Positions 25,533 to 34,868 of a DNA stretch of 64,000 nucleotides are shown piece by piece (position 1 is the first letter of the stretch; each line of letters opens with the position of its first letter). The DNA is taken from the NCBI RefSeq assembly GCF_006538345.1, contig NZ_BJKL01000011.1, forward strand, positions 62,001 to 126,000. The letters are read 5' to 3'. The notes beneath the pieces were generated by a model. That model was not told the origin of the DNA. It made no database searches and saw only the letters and a list, made by a program, of their open reading frames with translations. This stretch comes from Alteromonas sp. KUL49 (GTDB taxonomy: Bacteria > Pseudomonadota > Gammaproteobacteria > Enterobacterales > Alteromonadaceae). A program made the translations under genes and the position numbers.

Positions 25533-27439
25533 ATGCACATATCAAAGTTAACAGTTAAAAATTTTCGACTTTTGAAAAACGTTGAAATCGACCTAGAGGA
25601 AAAGGTCTCTTTGCTTGTTGGAAAAAACAACACAGGTAAAACATCACTTTTGATGATCTTTGAGAAGTTCTTTGAAGAAAAGCCGTTCACGTACAACGAT
25701 TTCAACACATCTCTTAGAAAAGAAATTGACGGCATTAGGCAGGATAGTGATTTTGAAACACTGAAAATATCACTGCTTTTGACAATTAAATACAATGTTG
25801 CTGATAATCTAGAGAACCTCGCGGATTTCATACAAGATTTAGACCCTGATCAGACAGAGGTTTCTATTTTGTTTGAGTGTTCTATCAATAGTAAAAAAGC
25901 TGATAGCTGACTTGAGCGAAGTTGATGAGAAATTGCGAGCAAAGTATATTCGAAAAAATCTATCTGCTTATTTGAAGAAGTCATATTTTTCGTATGACCA
26001 AGGCCATCGGGTAGAGAAAAAGCTTACCGATATAAAGGGTTTAATTAATTTACAGATTATCCACGCCAAACGAAATGTAGCGAGTTCGGACAGTAATCGA
26101 AAGCCTATATCGACAATAACGGGACAGTATTTTCATCACGTTGATAAAGCCAATAGATTGGCCTTCCAAGATGTCGAAAAGTCAATCGCGTTGATTGATG
26201 AAAGTTTAACAGCAGAGTATCAACCTATTTTTGAACCATTCTTAAAAGAAGCAAAAGATGTTTTGGATCTAAATGACTTAAGTGTAAAGTCAGACATTGA
26301 AACAAAAGTTCTTTTGGAGAATAACTCACAAGTAGTCTATGGGGAAGATAACAACAATTTACCCGAGAATATGAACGGGTTAGGGATACTAAATATATTG
26401 TATCTTTTATTACAGATTGACTTGAGAGAACAAGATTTTAAATCAGAAAACAAAGACATAAATCTTCTTTTTATTGAAGAACCAGAAGCCCACACGCACC
26501 CGCAAATGCAATATGTTTTTGCAGATAAGACACTCAAGGCGTTAAGTGAAAAGGGCAAACTTCAAACGCTTGTTACCACTCATTCGTCCCATATTGTTAG
26601 CCGTTGTGAATTTGAAAGTATTCGCTTTTTACAGCTCGATGAGGTGGATAAACAAGTTCTTGCCAAAAACTTTATGGTCGAGTTATCGCCAAAATATTCT
26701 GATACAGATGATTTCAAATTTTTGAAGCAGTACATAACTTTGAATGCCGCAGAACTTTTCTTCGCATCAAAAGCCATTTTCATTGAAGGGACAACTGAAA
26801 GAATGCTGTTGCCCTATTTCATTGATAATTATGATATTCAGAATCGTACAAATATCAAAGCACAAAATATTAGTGTCTTGGAAGTAGGAGCCAATGCAAA
26901 AGCATTTGAACATTTCTTAAGTTTTATTGGCATAAAAACGTTAATTATTACAGACATTGATACTACGAAGCTAACGGAAGGACAGAAAGGTCATCGATAT
27001 AAAGCATGTAAAGTAGATGATGGTGAAAATACCAGCAACGCATCTTTAAAGCACTTTTTGTCTGCTCCCAATCTTGAAAATAAAGGCTTTCAGGAATGGT
27101 TTAAAAAACTCAAAAATGGGGACATAAAAACTTCCGCCCCTCTAATAAATTGCTGCTACCAAGTTAGAGAGAAAGAGTATCATGCTCGAAGTTTTGAGGA
27201 TGCATTTATTCATATAAACAAAGACAAAATTAATCAGAAGAAAGGTGAGTTATCTGGTTTAGTTAACAAGTATAAATTAGGTGACGGTGATGTTGATAGT
27301 TATGTTCTAACCAATGAAATAATTGTAAAAAAAATCAGATTTCGCTTCATCTATTCTTTATCACGCTCTTGTCTTGGGTGAGTCATGGGAAACACCACAA
27401 TACATTAAAGATGGATTGGAGTGGTTATGTCAGGACTAA
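25533..27439 (+). pseudogene. gajA: gajA-like OLD family ATPase/nuclease, broken by two single-base shifts
   Basis: The gene is read in three frames. The first part (25533-about 25895; RBS AAGGGA, ATG 25533) holds the ATPase Walker A GKNNTGKTS. The second part (to about 27332) holds Walker B LLFIEEPEAHTHPQ and the TOPRIM nuclease elements FIEGTTE and IITDIDTT. The third part continues SDFASSILYHALVLGES to a TAA at 27437-27439. Frame changes occur at a run of six A (25892-25897) and a run of eight A (27327-27334); removing one A at each gives a continuous 634-residue protein. It overlaps gajB by 13 bases. Intact GajA would be the DNA-nicking subunit of Gabija. Whether it is truly inactive or a sequencing artefact is open. 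Confidence 0.75.
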
Positions 27440-29586
27440 CTCCTACTGAAGCTATTTATGATTGCTTAAGAAATGGCGAAAACTTTGTCCTTCAGGGGGG
27501 CGCTGGCAGCGGTAAAACTGAAACGCTAAAAAGAACTCTGGCATATATCTCTCAAGAATATCCTAAAGCCAAAGTTGCCTGCATCACTCACACAAATTTT
27601 GCTGTCCAGCAAATTATTGATCGGGTTGGGGAACAGTACACGATTTCGACGATCCATTCATTTTTGAATCAACAAATCAGAGATTATAAGAAGAACATTC
27701 AGCAAGTTATCGATCAGCTATTCTGTGTTAAACCAATTGTTAGAACCAAGCCTGAAGATCATAAAGACGAAAAAACGTTCAAAAAGTTCGAGCACGAGCA
27801 ATACAAAAAAGTATATGAAAGATATGCTAAACGTTTATACCAGTTGAAAAAAGAAACTGTACCTAGAGTGCTGGGGAAACGAGAATATGACAATGACCCC
27901 GAGACGTTTAACATTGATCTCAATAACCTTATTGGCAAGTTGAATAAAGAAATACGGCTAGACATTAAGCAAAAAGATTATTCTTCTATCGAGTACAATG
28001 AAACTCAATTCAACAGCTTGTCTGAATTAACATATGGTCACGATGGGCTCCTAGAAATCGCATGCGTACTGGTAAGAGAATTTAGTCTTTTGAGGAAGAT
28101 ATTTGCTGATAAGTACGATTATATTTTTATTGATGAGTATCAAGATACAAATCCAGATATCATAAAAATGTTTATTGAAGACATTTCTGAGAATGGCACT
28201 GTCCTCGGATTATTTGGAGACAGTATGCAGGCGATTTACTCTGATGGAGTTGGGAATGTAAATGAATATATAGATAGAAAACTAGTCAGGAAGATTACAA
28301 AAGAGGACAACTTTAGATGTTCTGAGCAGGTAGTACGATTTGCCAATCAAATTCGCTACGATGGGCTAGAACAAGAAGTTGCTTTTAAAAAGAAAATAAA
28401 TGAAGAGCTAGAGAAAATCGATGATCGACAAGGAAAGGTTGAGTTGTTTTTTGCTGATAGCCCTATCAAACCTCACAAACCTAATAAGCCTTCTAAGCCT
28501 AGATCAAATGCCTCAGCAGAAAAACTAGAAGAATATAGAGGAAAGTTGCATGACTATGAGCTTTTACTTTCCGAATACGAAAATAAAATCGATCAGTACC
28601 ACAAGGACTATGCGCAGAAGTTAGATCACTTGATCGAGGTTGCACAAAGAGAAGATGTTATTGAGTACACAGCCCTAAAACTGACAAATAAGTCGATCGC
28701 TCGAGATGCAGGATTTCCGACTTTATTTGAAATCTTTAACAACCGGTATGTTGACGCAAAGGACGAAATAGAGAAAAAGTTGTCATTGTGGCAGTTCCAA
28801 AATCTTTTTGAGCTTTGTGATGCATACCAACCTTTCTCTGCTTTTGAGGATGTAAAACCGAATTACAATGAGGTTATTGGTCGTCTGAAAAGAAACGGGT
28901 TTCAACTTAAGACAATTCAGGACAAACAACTTATTAAGCAGCACATTCGTGACATTTTGGATTCTGAAGAAGGCGCGCTAAAAACACTCGAAAAGGCTAT
29001 TTCTTTAGGCCTTTTAAAAAGATCAGAAAGTAGTGAAAGCTTCTTTGTTCGAGCTAAGATGAACCTTGATTTTTACCGAACAAATGATTTGCATGAGAGT
29101 TTTAAGCGTATTTATAGGGATGGAGGAAATACGTTTATCCGTTTTAACTCCCATTCAGAGCTTGCGGAACATGATCTATTTAAAGAGTTCAGTGAAGAAG
29201 ATTTTATAGAAAAAGAGCGAGATTTGGATAGTGAAAATTTCTTTGAAAGGCTTCTTTCTGATGAAATAAGCTTCAAGGAAATTTTGAACTATTATTGTTA
29301 TTTAAATGAGTACCTCCCATTCATGACGATGCATAAAACGAAGGGAGGAGAAATTGAGAACGTCCTCGTTGTTTTGGATGAGTATTCTTGGACAAAGGAA
29401 TATGATTTTAAGAATGCTTTGTCGCCAGATGCGGAATTATCCAAGAAAGAAAAGAATGCCAATTTGATTTATGTAGCATGCACTAGAGCAAAAACAAACT
29501 TGCGATGTGTTAGACTTGTCAATGATAAAGAAGAAGAAGATCTTTTCCTTTCATATTTTTCAGATAACGCAATAAAAATATCCTAG
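27427..29586 (+). CDS. gajB: UvrD/Rep-like helicase, gajB-like
   Basis: 719 residues from the ATG at 27427, inside the end of gajA. Superfamily 1 helicase motifs are present: Walker A GGAGSGKTE, motif II FIDEYQDTNPD, the GDSMQAIY segment, TMHKTKGGEIENV and the final IYVACTRAKTNL. It is longer than the typical GajB of about 500 residues because of a charged insert (about residues 340-400, Lys/Pro-rich KPHKPNKPSKP followed by a coiled stretch). In Gabija, GajB acts with the GajA nuclease against phage DNA when nucleotides are depleted. The pair could also be another OLD-UvrD combination. Confidence 0.8.
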   Translation: MSGLTPTEAIYDCLRNGENFVLQGGAGSGKTETLKRTLAYISQEYPKAKVACITHTNFAVQQIIDRVGEQYTISTIHSFLNQQIRDYKKNIQQVIDQLFCVKPIVRTKPEDHKDEKTFKKFEHEQYKKVYERYAKRLYQLKKETVPRVLGKREYDNDPETFNIDLNNLIGKLNKEIRLDIKQKDYSSIEYNETQFNSLSELTYGHDGLLEIACVLVREFSLLRKIFADKYDYIFIDEYQDTNPDIIKMFIEDISENGTVLGLFGDSMQAIYSDGVGNVNEYIDRKLVRKITKEDNFRCSEQVVRFANQIRYDGLEQEVAFKKKINEELEKIDDRQGKVELFFADSPIKPHKPNKPSKPRSNASAEKLEEYRGKLHDYELLLSEYENKIDQYHKDYAQKLDHLIEVAQREDVIEYTALKLTNKSIARDAGFPTLFEIFNNRYVDAKDEIEKKLSLWQFQNLFELCDAYQPFSAFEDVKPNYNEVIGRLKRNGFQLKTIQDKQLIKQHIRDILDSEEGALKTLEKAISLGLLKRSESSESFFVRAKMNLDFYRTNDLHESFKRIYRDGGNTFIRFNSHSELAEHDLFKEFSEEDFIEKERDLDSENFFERLLSDEISFKEILNYYCYLNEYLPFMTMHKTKGGEIENVLVVLDEYSWTKEYDFKNALSPDAELSKKEKNANLIYVACTRAKTNLRCVRLVNDKEEEDLFLSYFSDNAIKIS

Positions 29587-29638
29587 ATGGATTTTTAAGT
29601 TACTCATGAAAATGCTAGTTATTGACCATAACCTGCTA

Positions 29639-30202
29639 TTACAACTCCGCCTCCATATACAGTCGCTTAATTTCATCGCTGCTGATGCACATATAGTCTA
29701 ATGTTTGTGCTTCACTGCGGTGGCCGAAAGCACGTATGAGCAGTGCGATTGAAGCACGATTTTGAATGCGTTGATGATAGCCCCATGTTTTGCGGAGCGT
29801 GTACGAACCAAAATTCCCAACCGCTTTGATCTGACCGCACCACGATTTCACTAAATTATTCACCGCAGAAACGCTAAGTGCTGTATCTCTGCGGCGCAGA
29901 GATAAAAACAAAGGCGCATGGTCTAAATGCCCTGATGGATGATGCACCAGCCAATTATCGATACTCGTAATAGATACAGAATTAAGAACGGCGATGCGAT
30001 ACTGATTTGTCTTTGATTGCTTGATGTCCAGCACATCACCAGCGCGCAGAGCGCGCACTTGCCCAACCGTCAAAGATAAAAGCTCATTTGCGCGGTAAGC
30101 CGAATTAATACCCAGCGTAAATAAACATAAATTGCGAGGCTGATCGGCCAGCAGTACCTTTATCCGCGCAATATCATCAGGCGAAAAAGCCAAAAAAAGC
30201 AA
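29639..30202 (-). CDS. Short tyrosine recombinase/integrase
   Basis: 187 residues, only the catalytic domain. The active-site set is visible: Arg in AYRANELLSL, Lys in QSKTNQYR, R in YTLRKTWGYH, His in AFGHRSE and the nucleophile Tyr in TLDYMCIS. The N-terminal DNA-binding domain of full integrases is absent; an in-frame stop lies just upstream of the TTG start (30202), so the short form seems original, not a window or frame effect. It faces away from ssrA, 220 bases from it. It probably drives integration of the island at the ssrA 3' end. Confidence 0.85.
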   Translation of the reverse strand: MLFLAFSPDDIARIKVLLADQPRNLCLFTLGINSAYRANELLSLTVGQVRALRAGDVLDIKQSKTNQYRIAVLNSVSITSIDNWLVHHPSGHLDHAPLFLSLRRRDTALSVSAVNNLVKSWCGQIKAVGNFGSYTLRKTWGYHQRIQNRASIALLIRAFGHRSEAQTLDYMCISSDEIKRLYMEAEL

Positions 30203-30361
30203 ACAAACTCAACCGAACTTTGAACGCGCTTTTAGAACCGCTCTCGTCTGGTTAGCAAACCCAGTACAGCTGTGGGATACAGGGTGTTTAGCAGATAGAA
30301 AACTCTTGCTAAAAATACTTCTAACAGACAATTTACTCTATGATAAAAATGAGAGCTTTTT

Positions 30362-30433
30362 GAACCGCCCAATTGCCCAGCCTGTAAGGCTTTGCGGGCA
30401 ATATATGGGCAATAACAGTGAAGTGGTGGAGCT
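30362..30433 (+). repeat. att-like 72-bp repeat, right copy, overlapping ssrA 3' end
   Basis: Partner of the repeat at 22528-22599. It includes GAACCGCCC, AATTGCCCAGCC, the AGCC-TGTAA-GGCT hairpin flanked by the inverted ATTGCCC/GGGCAAT, and ends in TGGTGGAGCT, which is the last ten bases of the tmRNA gene (CCA end). This is the right junction of the island. Confidence 0.65.
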
Positions 30434-30783
30434 GGCGGGATTTGAACCCGCGTCCAGAAAATGTCTACTTTTGGTACTACATGCTTAGTTTGTCATTTAT
30501 TTAACCTCTTGGAACTCCGACAAACAGGATTTCCTTGAGGCTGGCCTAATACTGTTTCGCGGTTCACCCTTAGACAAGGTTCCCTCGCTATCCTACTTGG
30601 ATGACCTTCCGAATCCCCGCTAGCAGGAAGAGACTAGGGTGGAAGGGCCTATACCGGTTATTAAGCGGCTAGTGCGTAAGTTTCGTCGTTTGCGACTATT
30701 TAAATGCGGCTTTTTTAAGAGGCCAACCGCTCCTCTGCATGCACCTCCAGCGTCCTAGATCCTGTCGAATCCTAATCAGCCCC
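30424..30783 (-). ncRNA. ssrA: Transfer-messenger RNA (tmRNA)
   Basis: 360 bases. The 5' end reads GGGGCTGATTAGGATTCGAC and the 3' end carries the T-arm GGTTCAAATCCCGCC and an encoded CCA. The tag reading frame lies at 30661-30693 on the minus strand and encodes ANDETYALAA followed by TAA, close to the E. coli tag ANDENYALAA. tmRNA, with SmpB, rescues stalled ribosomes and marks the broken product for proteolysis, including by ClpAP and ClpXP. The gene is intact although an island uses its 3' end as attachment site. Confidence 0.97.
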
Positions 30784-30912
30784 GGTGTTCGGCGGAGTAT
30801 AACACAAACCCTTTCGGGTTAAATGCCCTTAATGAAAAAATTGCTTTCAACTGATGCATTTATTACCAATACGTATTAAAGTGTCGCCGCTTAAATCGAC
30901 GCGCGAAGTATT

Positions 30913-32139
30913 ATGTGTTCTGATTCAATTTTATATTCTTCTTACGACTTACCCTGTGGTGTTACCGTTCGTAACCGACTCGTAAAGTCAGCCATGGAAG
31001 AAAGTATGTCGAGTGCGGGGAAACTTCCCGGTAGCGCACTTTATTCCCTCTATCGCTATTGGGCTCATGGTAATCTGGGCATGGTCATTACCGGAAACGT
31101 AATGGTCGACAGCGCAGCCATGACTGGGCCTGGCGGTGTTGCACTTGAAAAGCACACACCCATCGAATCCTTTGAGCGCTGGGCAAAAATCATCAAGTCC
31201 AATGGCGCTTTAGCCGTTATGCAAATTAATCACCCTGGCCGACAAGTCTTCAAGGCCATGAAGGGCAAAGCGTTGGCGCCGTCTGCCATTCCATTGAACA
31301 TGGGTAAACATTCCAAGTTGTTTGCTGAGCCTACGGAAATGACGTGCGAAGACATTCATGACGTGTGCAACCGATTTGTGGAAACGGCGAAACAAGCTGA
31401 ACGAGCTGGTTTTGATGGCGTCGAAATTCACGCGGCACATGGTTATTTGCTGACTCAATTCTTATCACCATTGACCAATGAACGACAAGACGAGTGGGGC
31501 GGCTCCATCATTAATCGTGCACGCTTGTTGATCAACATCGTTAGTCAAATACGTGCTGTGTGCGACAAAAAATTCATTGTAATGGTTAAGCTTAACTCTG
31601 CTGATTTTCAGCGGGGTGGTTTTGATTTTAACGATGCGTGTGAGGTAGTCAGTCGCCTTGAGGCATTAGGTGTAGACATTGTTGAGCTATCAGGTGGTAG
31701 CTATGAAGCCCCTGCCATGCAAGGACAAACACGAGACGATCGCACACTGGCTCGCGAAGCCTACTTTTTAGAGTTTGCCAAAACCCTTGAATCCAAAACG
31801 AACATTCCTTTAATGACAACGGGCGGGATTAAGCGCGCGTCTGTCGCTCAAGAAGTTGTGGAACAAGGCTGTGCATTTGTGGGTATGGCGAGTGCTTTGG
31901 CGTTTACACCCGACTTAGCCAAAAAATGGCAACAAGACTGGACCTATTCTGGGGTTATCCCCAATTGTGGTTGGAAGGACAAAACACTGTCGAGTTTAGC
32001 CAATATGAGTATGGTGAGACGTCAGTTAAGACGGCTAGGTAATGATTTAACCACTATACGCCGACCCGCGCCATTGTGGAGCCTGATACTCGATATGGTA
32101 CACCGCAAAAAAATGACGAAGCGTGATGTAGGCGCGTAA
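30913..32139 (+). CDS. NADH:flavin oxidoreductase, Old Yellow Enzyme family
   Basis: 408 residues, one FMN-binding TIM barrel. Family markers are INHPGRQ, EIHAAHGYLLTQFLSP and TNERQDEWGGS, and the GG-containing phosphate-binding loop near FVGMASALAF. Such enzymes reduce activated double bonds using NAD(P)H. There is no fused 4Fe-4S/FAD reductase domain, so it is of the short OYE-like type. It lies alone between ssrA and smpB. Substrate unknown. Confidence 0.9.
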   Translation: MCSDSILYSSYDLPCGVTVRNRLVKSAMEESMSSAGKLPGSALYSLYRYWAHGNLGMVITGNVMVDSAAMTGPGGVALEKHTPIESFERWAKIIKSNGALAVMQINHPGRQVFKAMKGKALAPSAIPLNMGKHSKLFAEPTEMTCEDIHDVCNRFVETAKQAERAGFDGVEIHAAHGYLLTQFLSPLTNERQDEWGGSIINRARLLINIVSQIRAVCDKKFIVMVKLNSADFQRGGFDFNDACEVVSRLEALGVDIVELSGGSYEAPAMQGQTRDDRTLAREAYFLEFAKTLESKTNIPLMTTGGIKRASVAQEVVEQGCAFVGMASALAFTPDLAKKWQQDWTYSGVIPNCGWKDKTLSSLANMSMVRRQLRRLGNDLTTIRRPAPLWSLILDMVHRKKMTKRDVGA

Positions 32140-32158
32140 CTTATTGATCGAAAAAGAG

Positions 32159-32184
32159 CACAGCGCAATTAAGCGCTGTGTTTC
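32159..32184. terminator. Bidirectional hairpin between OYE gene and smpB
   Basis: CACAGCGC (32159-32166) pairs with GCGCTGTG (32173-32180) over an AATTAA loop, followed by TTT on the plus strand and preceded by A-rich DNA. The smpB stop codon lies in the loop. Confidence 0.65.
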
Positions 32185-32648
32185 ATTACGCGTTCTTTTT
32201 GGCGTTGCCAATCACGATCTTTCACCGTATCGCGCTTATCGTGAGAGTGCTTACCTTTTGCTAGATAAATCTCAAGTTTCACCCAGCACTTTTTCCAATA
32301 CATGGCCGTTGCAACAATCGAGTAGCCTTGGCGATCACGTGCGCCAATGAGCCTGTCTAATTCACGCTTGTTGAGGAGTAGCTTTCTGGCACGTTCAGGT
32401 GCACAAATAACATGTGTTGACGCTTGATTAAGCGGACTGATTCGGCTGCCGACCAAAAAGGCTTCGCCATTTTGAATAATGACGTACGTATCAGAAATAT
32501 TCACCTTGCCTGAGCGGATCGCTTTGATTTCCCACCCTTGCAGTTCCATGCCTGCCTCGAATTTGTCTTCAAGGAAGTAGTCGTGACGCGCTTTTTTGTT
32601 AAGCGCGATGGTATTCGACGGATTCTTTTTTGCTTTATTCTTTTTCAT
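32169..32648 (-). CDS. smpB: SsrA-binding protein SmpB
   Basis: 159 residues from the ATG at 32648 ([11 protein letters not shown]); the frame is open 16 codons further up but this is not conserved in the family. Typical SmpB stretches are seen: [50 protein letters not shown]. It binds the tRNA-like part of tmRNA and delivers it to stalled ribosomes. ssrA is 1.4 kb away with one gene between, a common arrangement. Confidence 0.97.
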   Translation of the reverse strand: MKKNKAKKNPSNTIALNKKARHDYFLEDKFEAGMELQGWEIKAIRSGKVNISDTYVIIQNGEAFLVGSRISPLNQASTHVICAPERARKLLLNKRELDRLIGARDRQGYSIVATAMYWKKCWVKLEIYLAKGKHSHDKRDTVKDRDWQRQKERVMKHSA

Positions 32649-32796
32649 GGGCGCTATTATACGTATTGATTGGCGAATGTCTTTAGTGACTACCAATTAT
32701 TATACGGCAAGTTATTCGTCTACATGTATAGCTGTTAATTATTAGAGAGTACTTATGATATAGTACGCGCCTTTAGTCACTAACTTATTGTAGTAA

Positions 32797-33228
32797 ATGC
32801 CAAGTATTCAACGTAGTGCATTGGTTGCACACAGCGCACAAGCCATGTTTGATTTAGTGAATGACGTGGCGTCTTATCCCCAGTTTCTGCCTGGTTGTAC
32901 CGACAGTAAAATACTGGAGCAAAGCAGTGAGAGTATGCGCGCTTCTCTGCTAGTGGCAAAGGCAGGAATACAGCAGTGGTTTACTACCCATAATCAGCTA
33001 CTACCTGGCCATAAAATTGAGATGCAATTGGTGAATGGCCCGTTTCGTTCGTTATCAGGTGGCTGGACGTTTTCGGCATTGAGCGAGGATGCTTGCAAAA
33101 TCGAGCTGAGTTTAGAGTTTGAGTTTAGTAGTAAACTCGTTGAAGTGGCGTTTGGAAAAGTATTCAACAGTTTAGCATCGAGTATGGTTGCCGCATTTAC
33201 TGAGCGTGCCAAAGAGGTATACGCATGA
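32797..33228 (+). CDS. ratA: RatA / COQ10-like START-fold protein
   Basis: 143 residues of the SRPBCC fold with the family pattern MPSIQRSALVAHSAQAMFDLVNDV and YPQFLPGC. E. coli RatA was described as a ribosome-association toxin, while homologues (COQ10) bind ubiquinone; both views exist. It is divergent from smpB, as in E. coli, and overlaps rnfH by four bases (ATGA), so they are translated together. Confidence 0.93.
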   Translation: MPSIQRSALVAHSAQAMFDLVNDVASYPQFLPGCTDSKILEQSSESMRASLLVAKAGIQQWFTTHNQLLPGHKIEMQLVNGPFRSLSGGWTFSALSEDACKIELSLEFEFSSKLVEVAFGKVFNSLASSMVAAFTERAKEVYA

Positions 33229-33575
33229 GCACGATGATCACTATTGAAGTTGCCTTCGCACTGCCTAAAAAGCAAACCATTATTGAAGTTGCCGTTGCTG
33301 AAAATACCACGGTACAAGAAGCTATTGAGTCGTCAGGCATTCTTGCTGAGTACCCGGAAATTGACATAAAGAAGAACAAAGCAGGTATTTGGGGAAGAGT
33401 GGTGAAAATGCGCGATACCTTGCGCGATGGCGATCGTATTGAAATTTATCGCCCGCTGATTGCAGACCCCAAAGAAATTAGAAAACGCCGTGCAGAAAAA
33501 GCCAAGGAAGAAGGTCGCGCTGATAAAGTGACTGGTGGCAGACCAAATCCATTAAAAGCAGAAAACAAAGAATAA
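33225..33575 (+). CDS. rnfH: RnfH family protein (RatB)
   Basis: 116 residues, a small ubiquitin-like (MoaD/ThiS-like) fold with the family stretch YRPLIADPKEIRKRRAEKAKEEGR near the end and the pattern GIWGRVVKMRDTLRDGDRIEIYRPL. It is the usual partner of ratA and has no proven function. The C-terminal tail is Lys/Arg-rich. Confidence 0.93.
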   Translation: MSTMITIEVAFALPKKQTIIEVAVAENTTVQEAIESSGILAEYPEIDIKKNKAGIWGRVVKMRDTLRDGDRIEIYRPLIADPKEIRKRRAEKAKEEGRADKVTGGRPNPLKAENKE

Positions 33576-33612
33576 TTACGCTTTAACTACACAGGGTAGT
33601 GGAGACTTAACG

Positions 33613-33879
33613 ATGAACAGTACCTTCAAAGTAGTGGCTTTCTCGCCACTCGATATTCCTTTGCGCCTGCGAACTGGCCTTGACCCGCATTCGCGCCAAT
33701 ACAAGGCCCTTCAAAACGCATTGTCTGAACTCAGCAATGTTCAAGTTGCACACTCAGACCTCCAACAAGAGGCACTAGAGCAAGAGGAAAACATACAACG
33801 TCAGTACAAGCGCTTGGATGTGGATGTGCAAGCAATGCATTTGTGTACATTTACTTTTCGCACGAAAATTACACGGTGA
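33613..33879 (+). CDS. Uncharacterised protein, N-terminal part of a probably split gene
   Basis: 88 residues after a GGAGA site. It begins MNSTFKVVAFSPLDIPLRLRTGLDP and continues into a helical, Gln/Glu-rich stretch (VAHSDLQQEALEQEENIQRQYKRLDV). The last 15 residues (after AMHL) do not look native, since the frame running through GTG 33843 continues with good coding character (VYIYFSHENYTVKYVVFPNQ). Adding one base near 33842 (for example a fourth T) would join both into a 418-residue protein. No family was recognised. Confidence 0.5.
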   Translation: MNSTFKVVAFSPLDIPLRLRTGLDPHSRQYKALQNALSELSNVQVAHSDLQQEALEQEENIQRQYKRLDVDVQAMHLCTFTFRTKITR

Positions 33880-34868
33880 AGTACGTTGTATTTCCCAATC
33901 AGGTGGCAGTCGCAGAAGTCTATTTAGCGTTTAATCAAAGCGACTATGTTAGCTCTGAGCAATTTGAAGATAAGGTGAATCACATTGTTGCGGCGGCTAT
34001 TCGCGCCACTCGCGGTCAATTGGTTGAGCAAATTAAAACCTTTGTTGCGTCATCCCAATCCTCCGACATTAGCTTTGTGCCCGTTGAAAAAGACAAAAAG
34101 CAGCATTTGTATTGGACGTCCCGCTGTATTTCGGTAACGACTGAACAGCTTAAAATCCAAGAAGTTAAAGCCATGATCAAAGATTGGTTAAAAGAGACTG
34201 AAGTGCCAGAACACGCCGACGAAATAGGTAAGTCCCGTAATGAGTCAATGACATGGCTGAACTACGTGGTAGTTGATAGCGAAGACGACGATTTTCGCAT
34301 TTCGACCATGACACTGGCGCAGTATTGCTATATTGCCCATGAAAAGTGCAATTTAGCGCTTCGTGCCGCTATCGACAGCGTATATGCAGGTTCAAAAATT
34401 GGTGACGCAAGAGATTGTTTGCAAGAAACTCGCACGCAAACCAAGCTCCACCAGATAGCGGTGAACGAGCAAACCAAGTATTTAACCCGTCCAAAGCGCG
34501 CACTCTTGAATGCGATTTTTGAGTCATGGGAGTATGACCGACTGGTTGAAAATGGCGAAGCTATGATGGAAATCTGTGATACCAAAATTGCAGAGGCAGA
34601 CGCAAAACAGCGCACCATTAATAGCCAAAAAAGCGACCGTATCTTATTTTCAATCAGTTTGTTTGCGGTATTTGAGTTGCTGGTGTTTTTGTCTCAGTAC
34701 AGTCGAGAAGTGATGTCTCGACCTGCATTAGACTACACAGATACCGATAAATCTTGGATCTTAGCTTTTATCGCCAGTTTAGATGCAGACTTTATATTCG
34801 GTTTAGGCTTCTTCGCTATGCTGGCGCTGGGTATTACGTATGTTTATGTAGCGAGGGAAAAGCTATGA
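33843..34868 (+). CDS. Uncharacterised protein with C-terminal pair of membrane helices
   Basis: 341 residues as the frame stands, from GTG; probably the main part of the gene begun at 33613. The soluble part is helical and carries no motif I recognise. Two membrane helices close the protein: ILFSISLFAVFELLVFL and IFGLGFFAMLALGITYVYV, with a short loop between. A long helical region followed by two helices at the end recalls the CorA type of layout, but the GMN loop is not present. It overlaps the next gene by four bases (ATGA). The function is unknown. Confidence 0.6.
   Translation: MYIYFSHENYTVKYVVFPNQVAVAEVYLAFNQSDYVSSEQFEDKVNHIVAAAIRATRGQLVEQIKTFVASSQSSDISFVPVEKDKKQHLYWTSRCISVTTEQLKIQEVKAMIKDWLKETEVPEHADEIGKSRNESMTWLNYVVVDSEDDDFRISTMTLAQYCYIAHEKCNLALRAAIDSVYAGSKIGDARDCLQETRTQTKLHQIAVNEQTKYLTRPKRALLNAIFESWEYDRLVENGEAMMEICDTKIAEADAKQRTINSQKSDRILFSISLFAVFELLVFLSQYSREVMSRPALDYTDTDKSWILAFIASLDADFIFGLGFFAMLALGITYVYVAREKL

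Larger units (their letters stand above)
22600..30423. mobile_element. Integrative defence island in the 3' end of ssrA
   Basis: About 7.8 kb between two att-like repeats, with a tyrosine integrase next to the intact tmRNA gene, the usual layout for islands that use ssrA as target. The cargo is Fic, HNH with membrane anchor, a Gabija-like gajA/gajB pair and non-coding DNA; no phage structural, replication or conjugation genes are present. The cargo is clearly richer in A+T than the flanks, which suggests horizontal transfer. No excisionase was found. Confidence 0.7.

Noticed and set aside
25873-25910. Programmed -1 frameshifting in gajA at the A run
   Set aside because: The A-AAA-AAG heptamer is in register only for the downstream frame and would shift in the wrong direction; a one-base indel explains the data.
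30424-30500. A tRNA gene at the island right end
   Set aside because: The T-arm and CCA belong to the tmRNA, whose 5' end and tag frame are complete.
33843-34868. CorA magnesium channel
   Set aside because: Two helices at the C-terminus fit, but the GMN motif is missing and the soluble part is not recognisably CorA.
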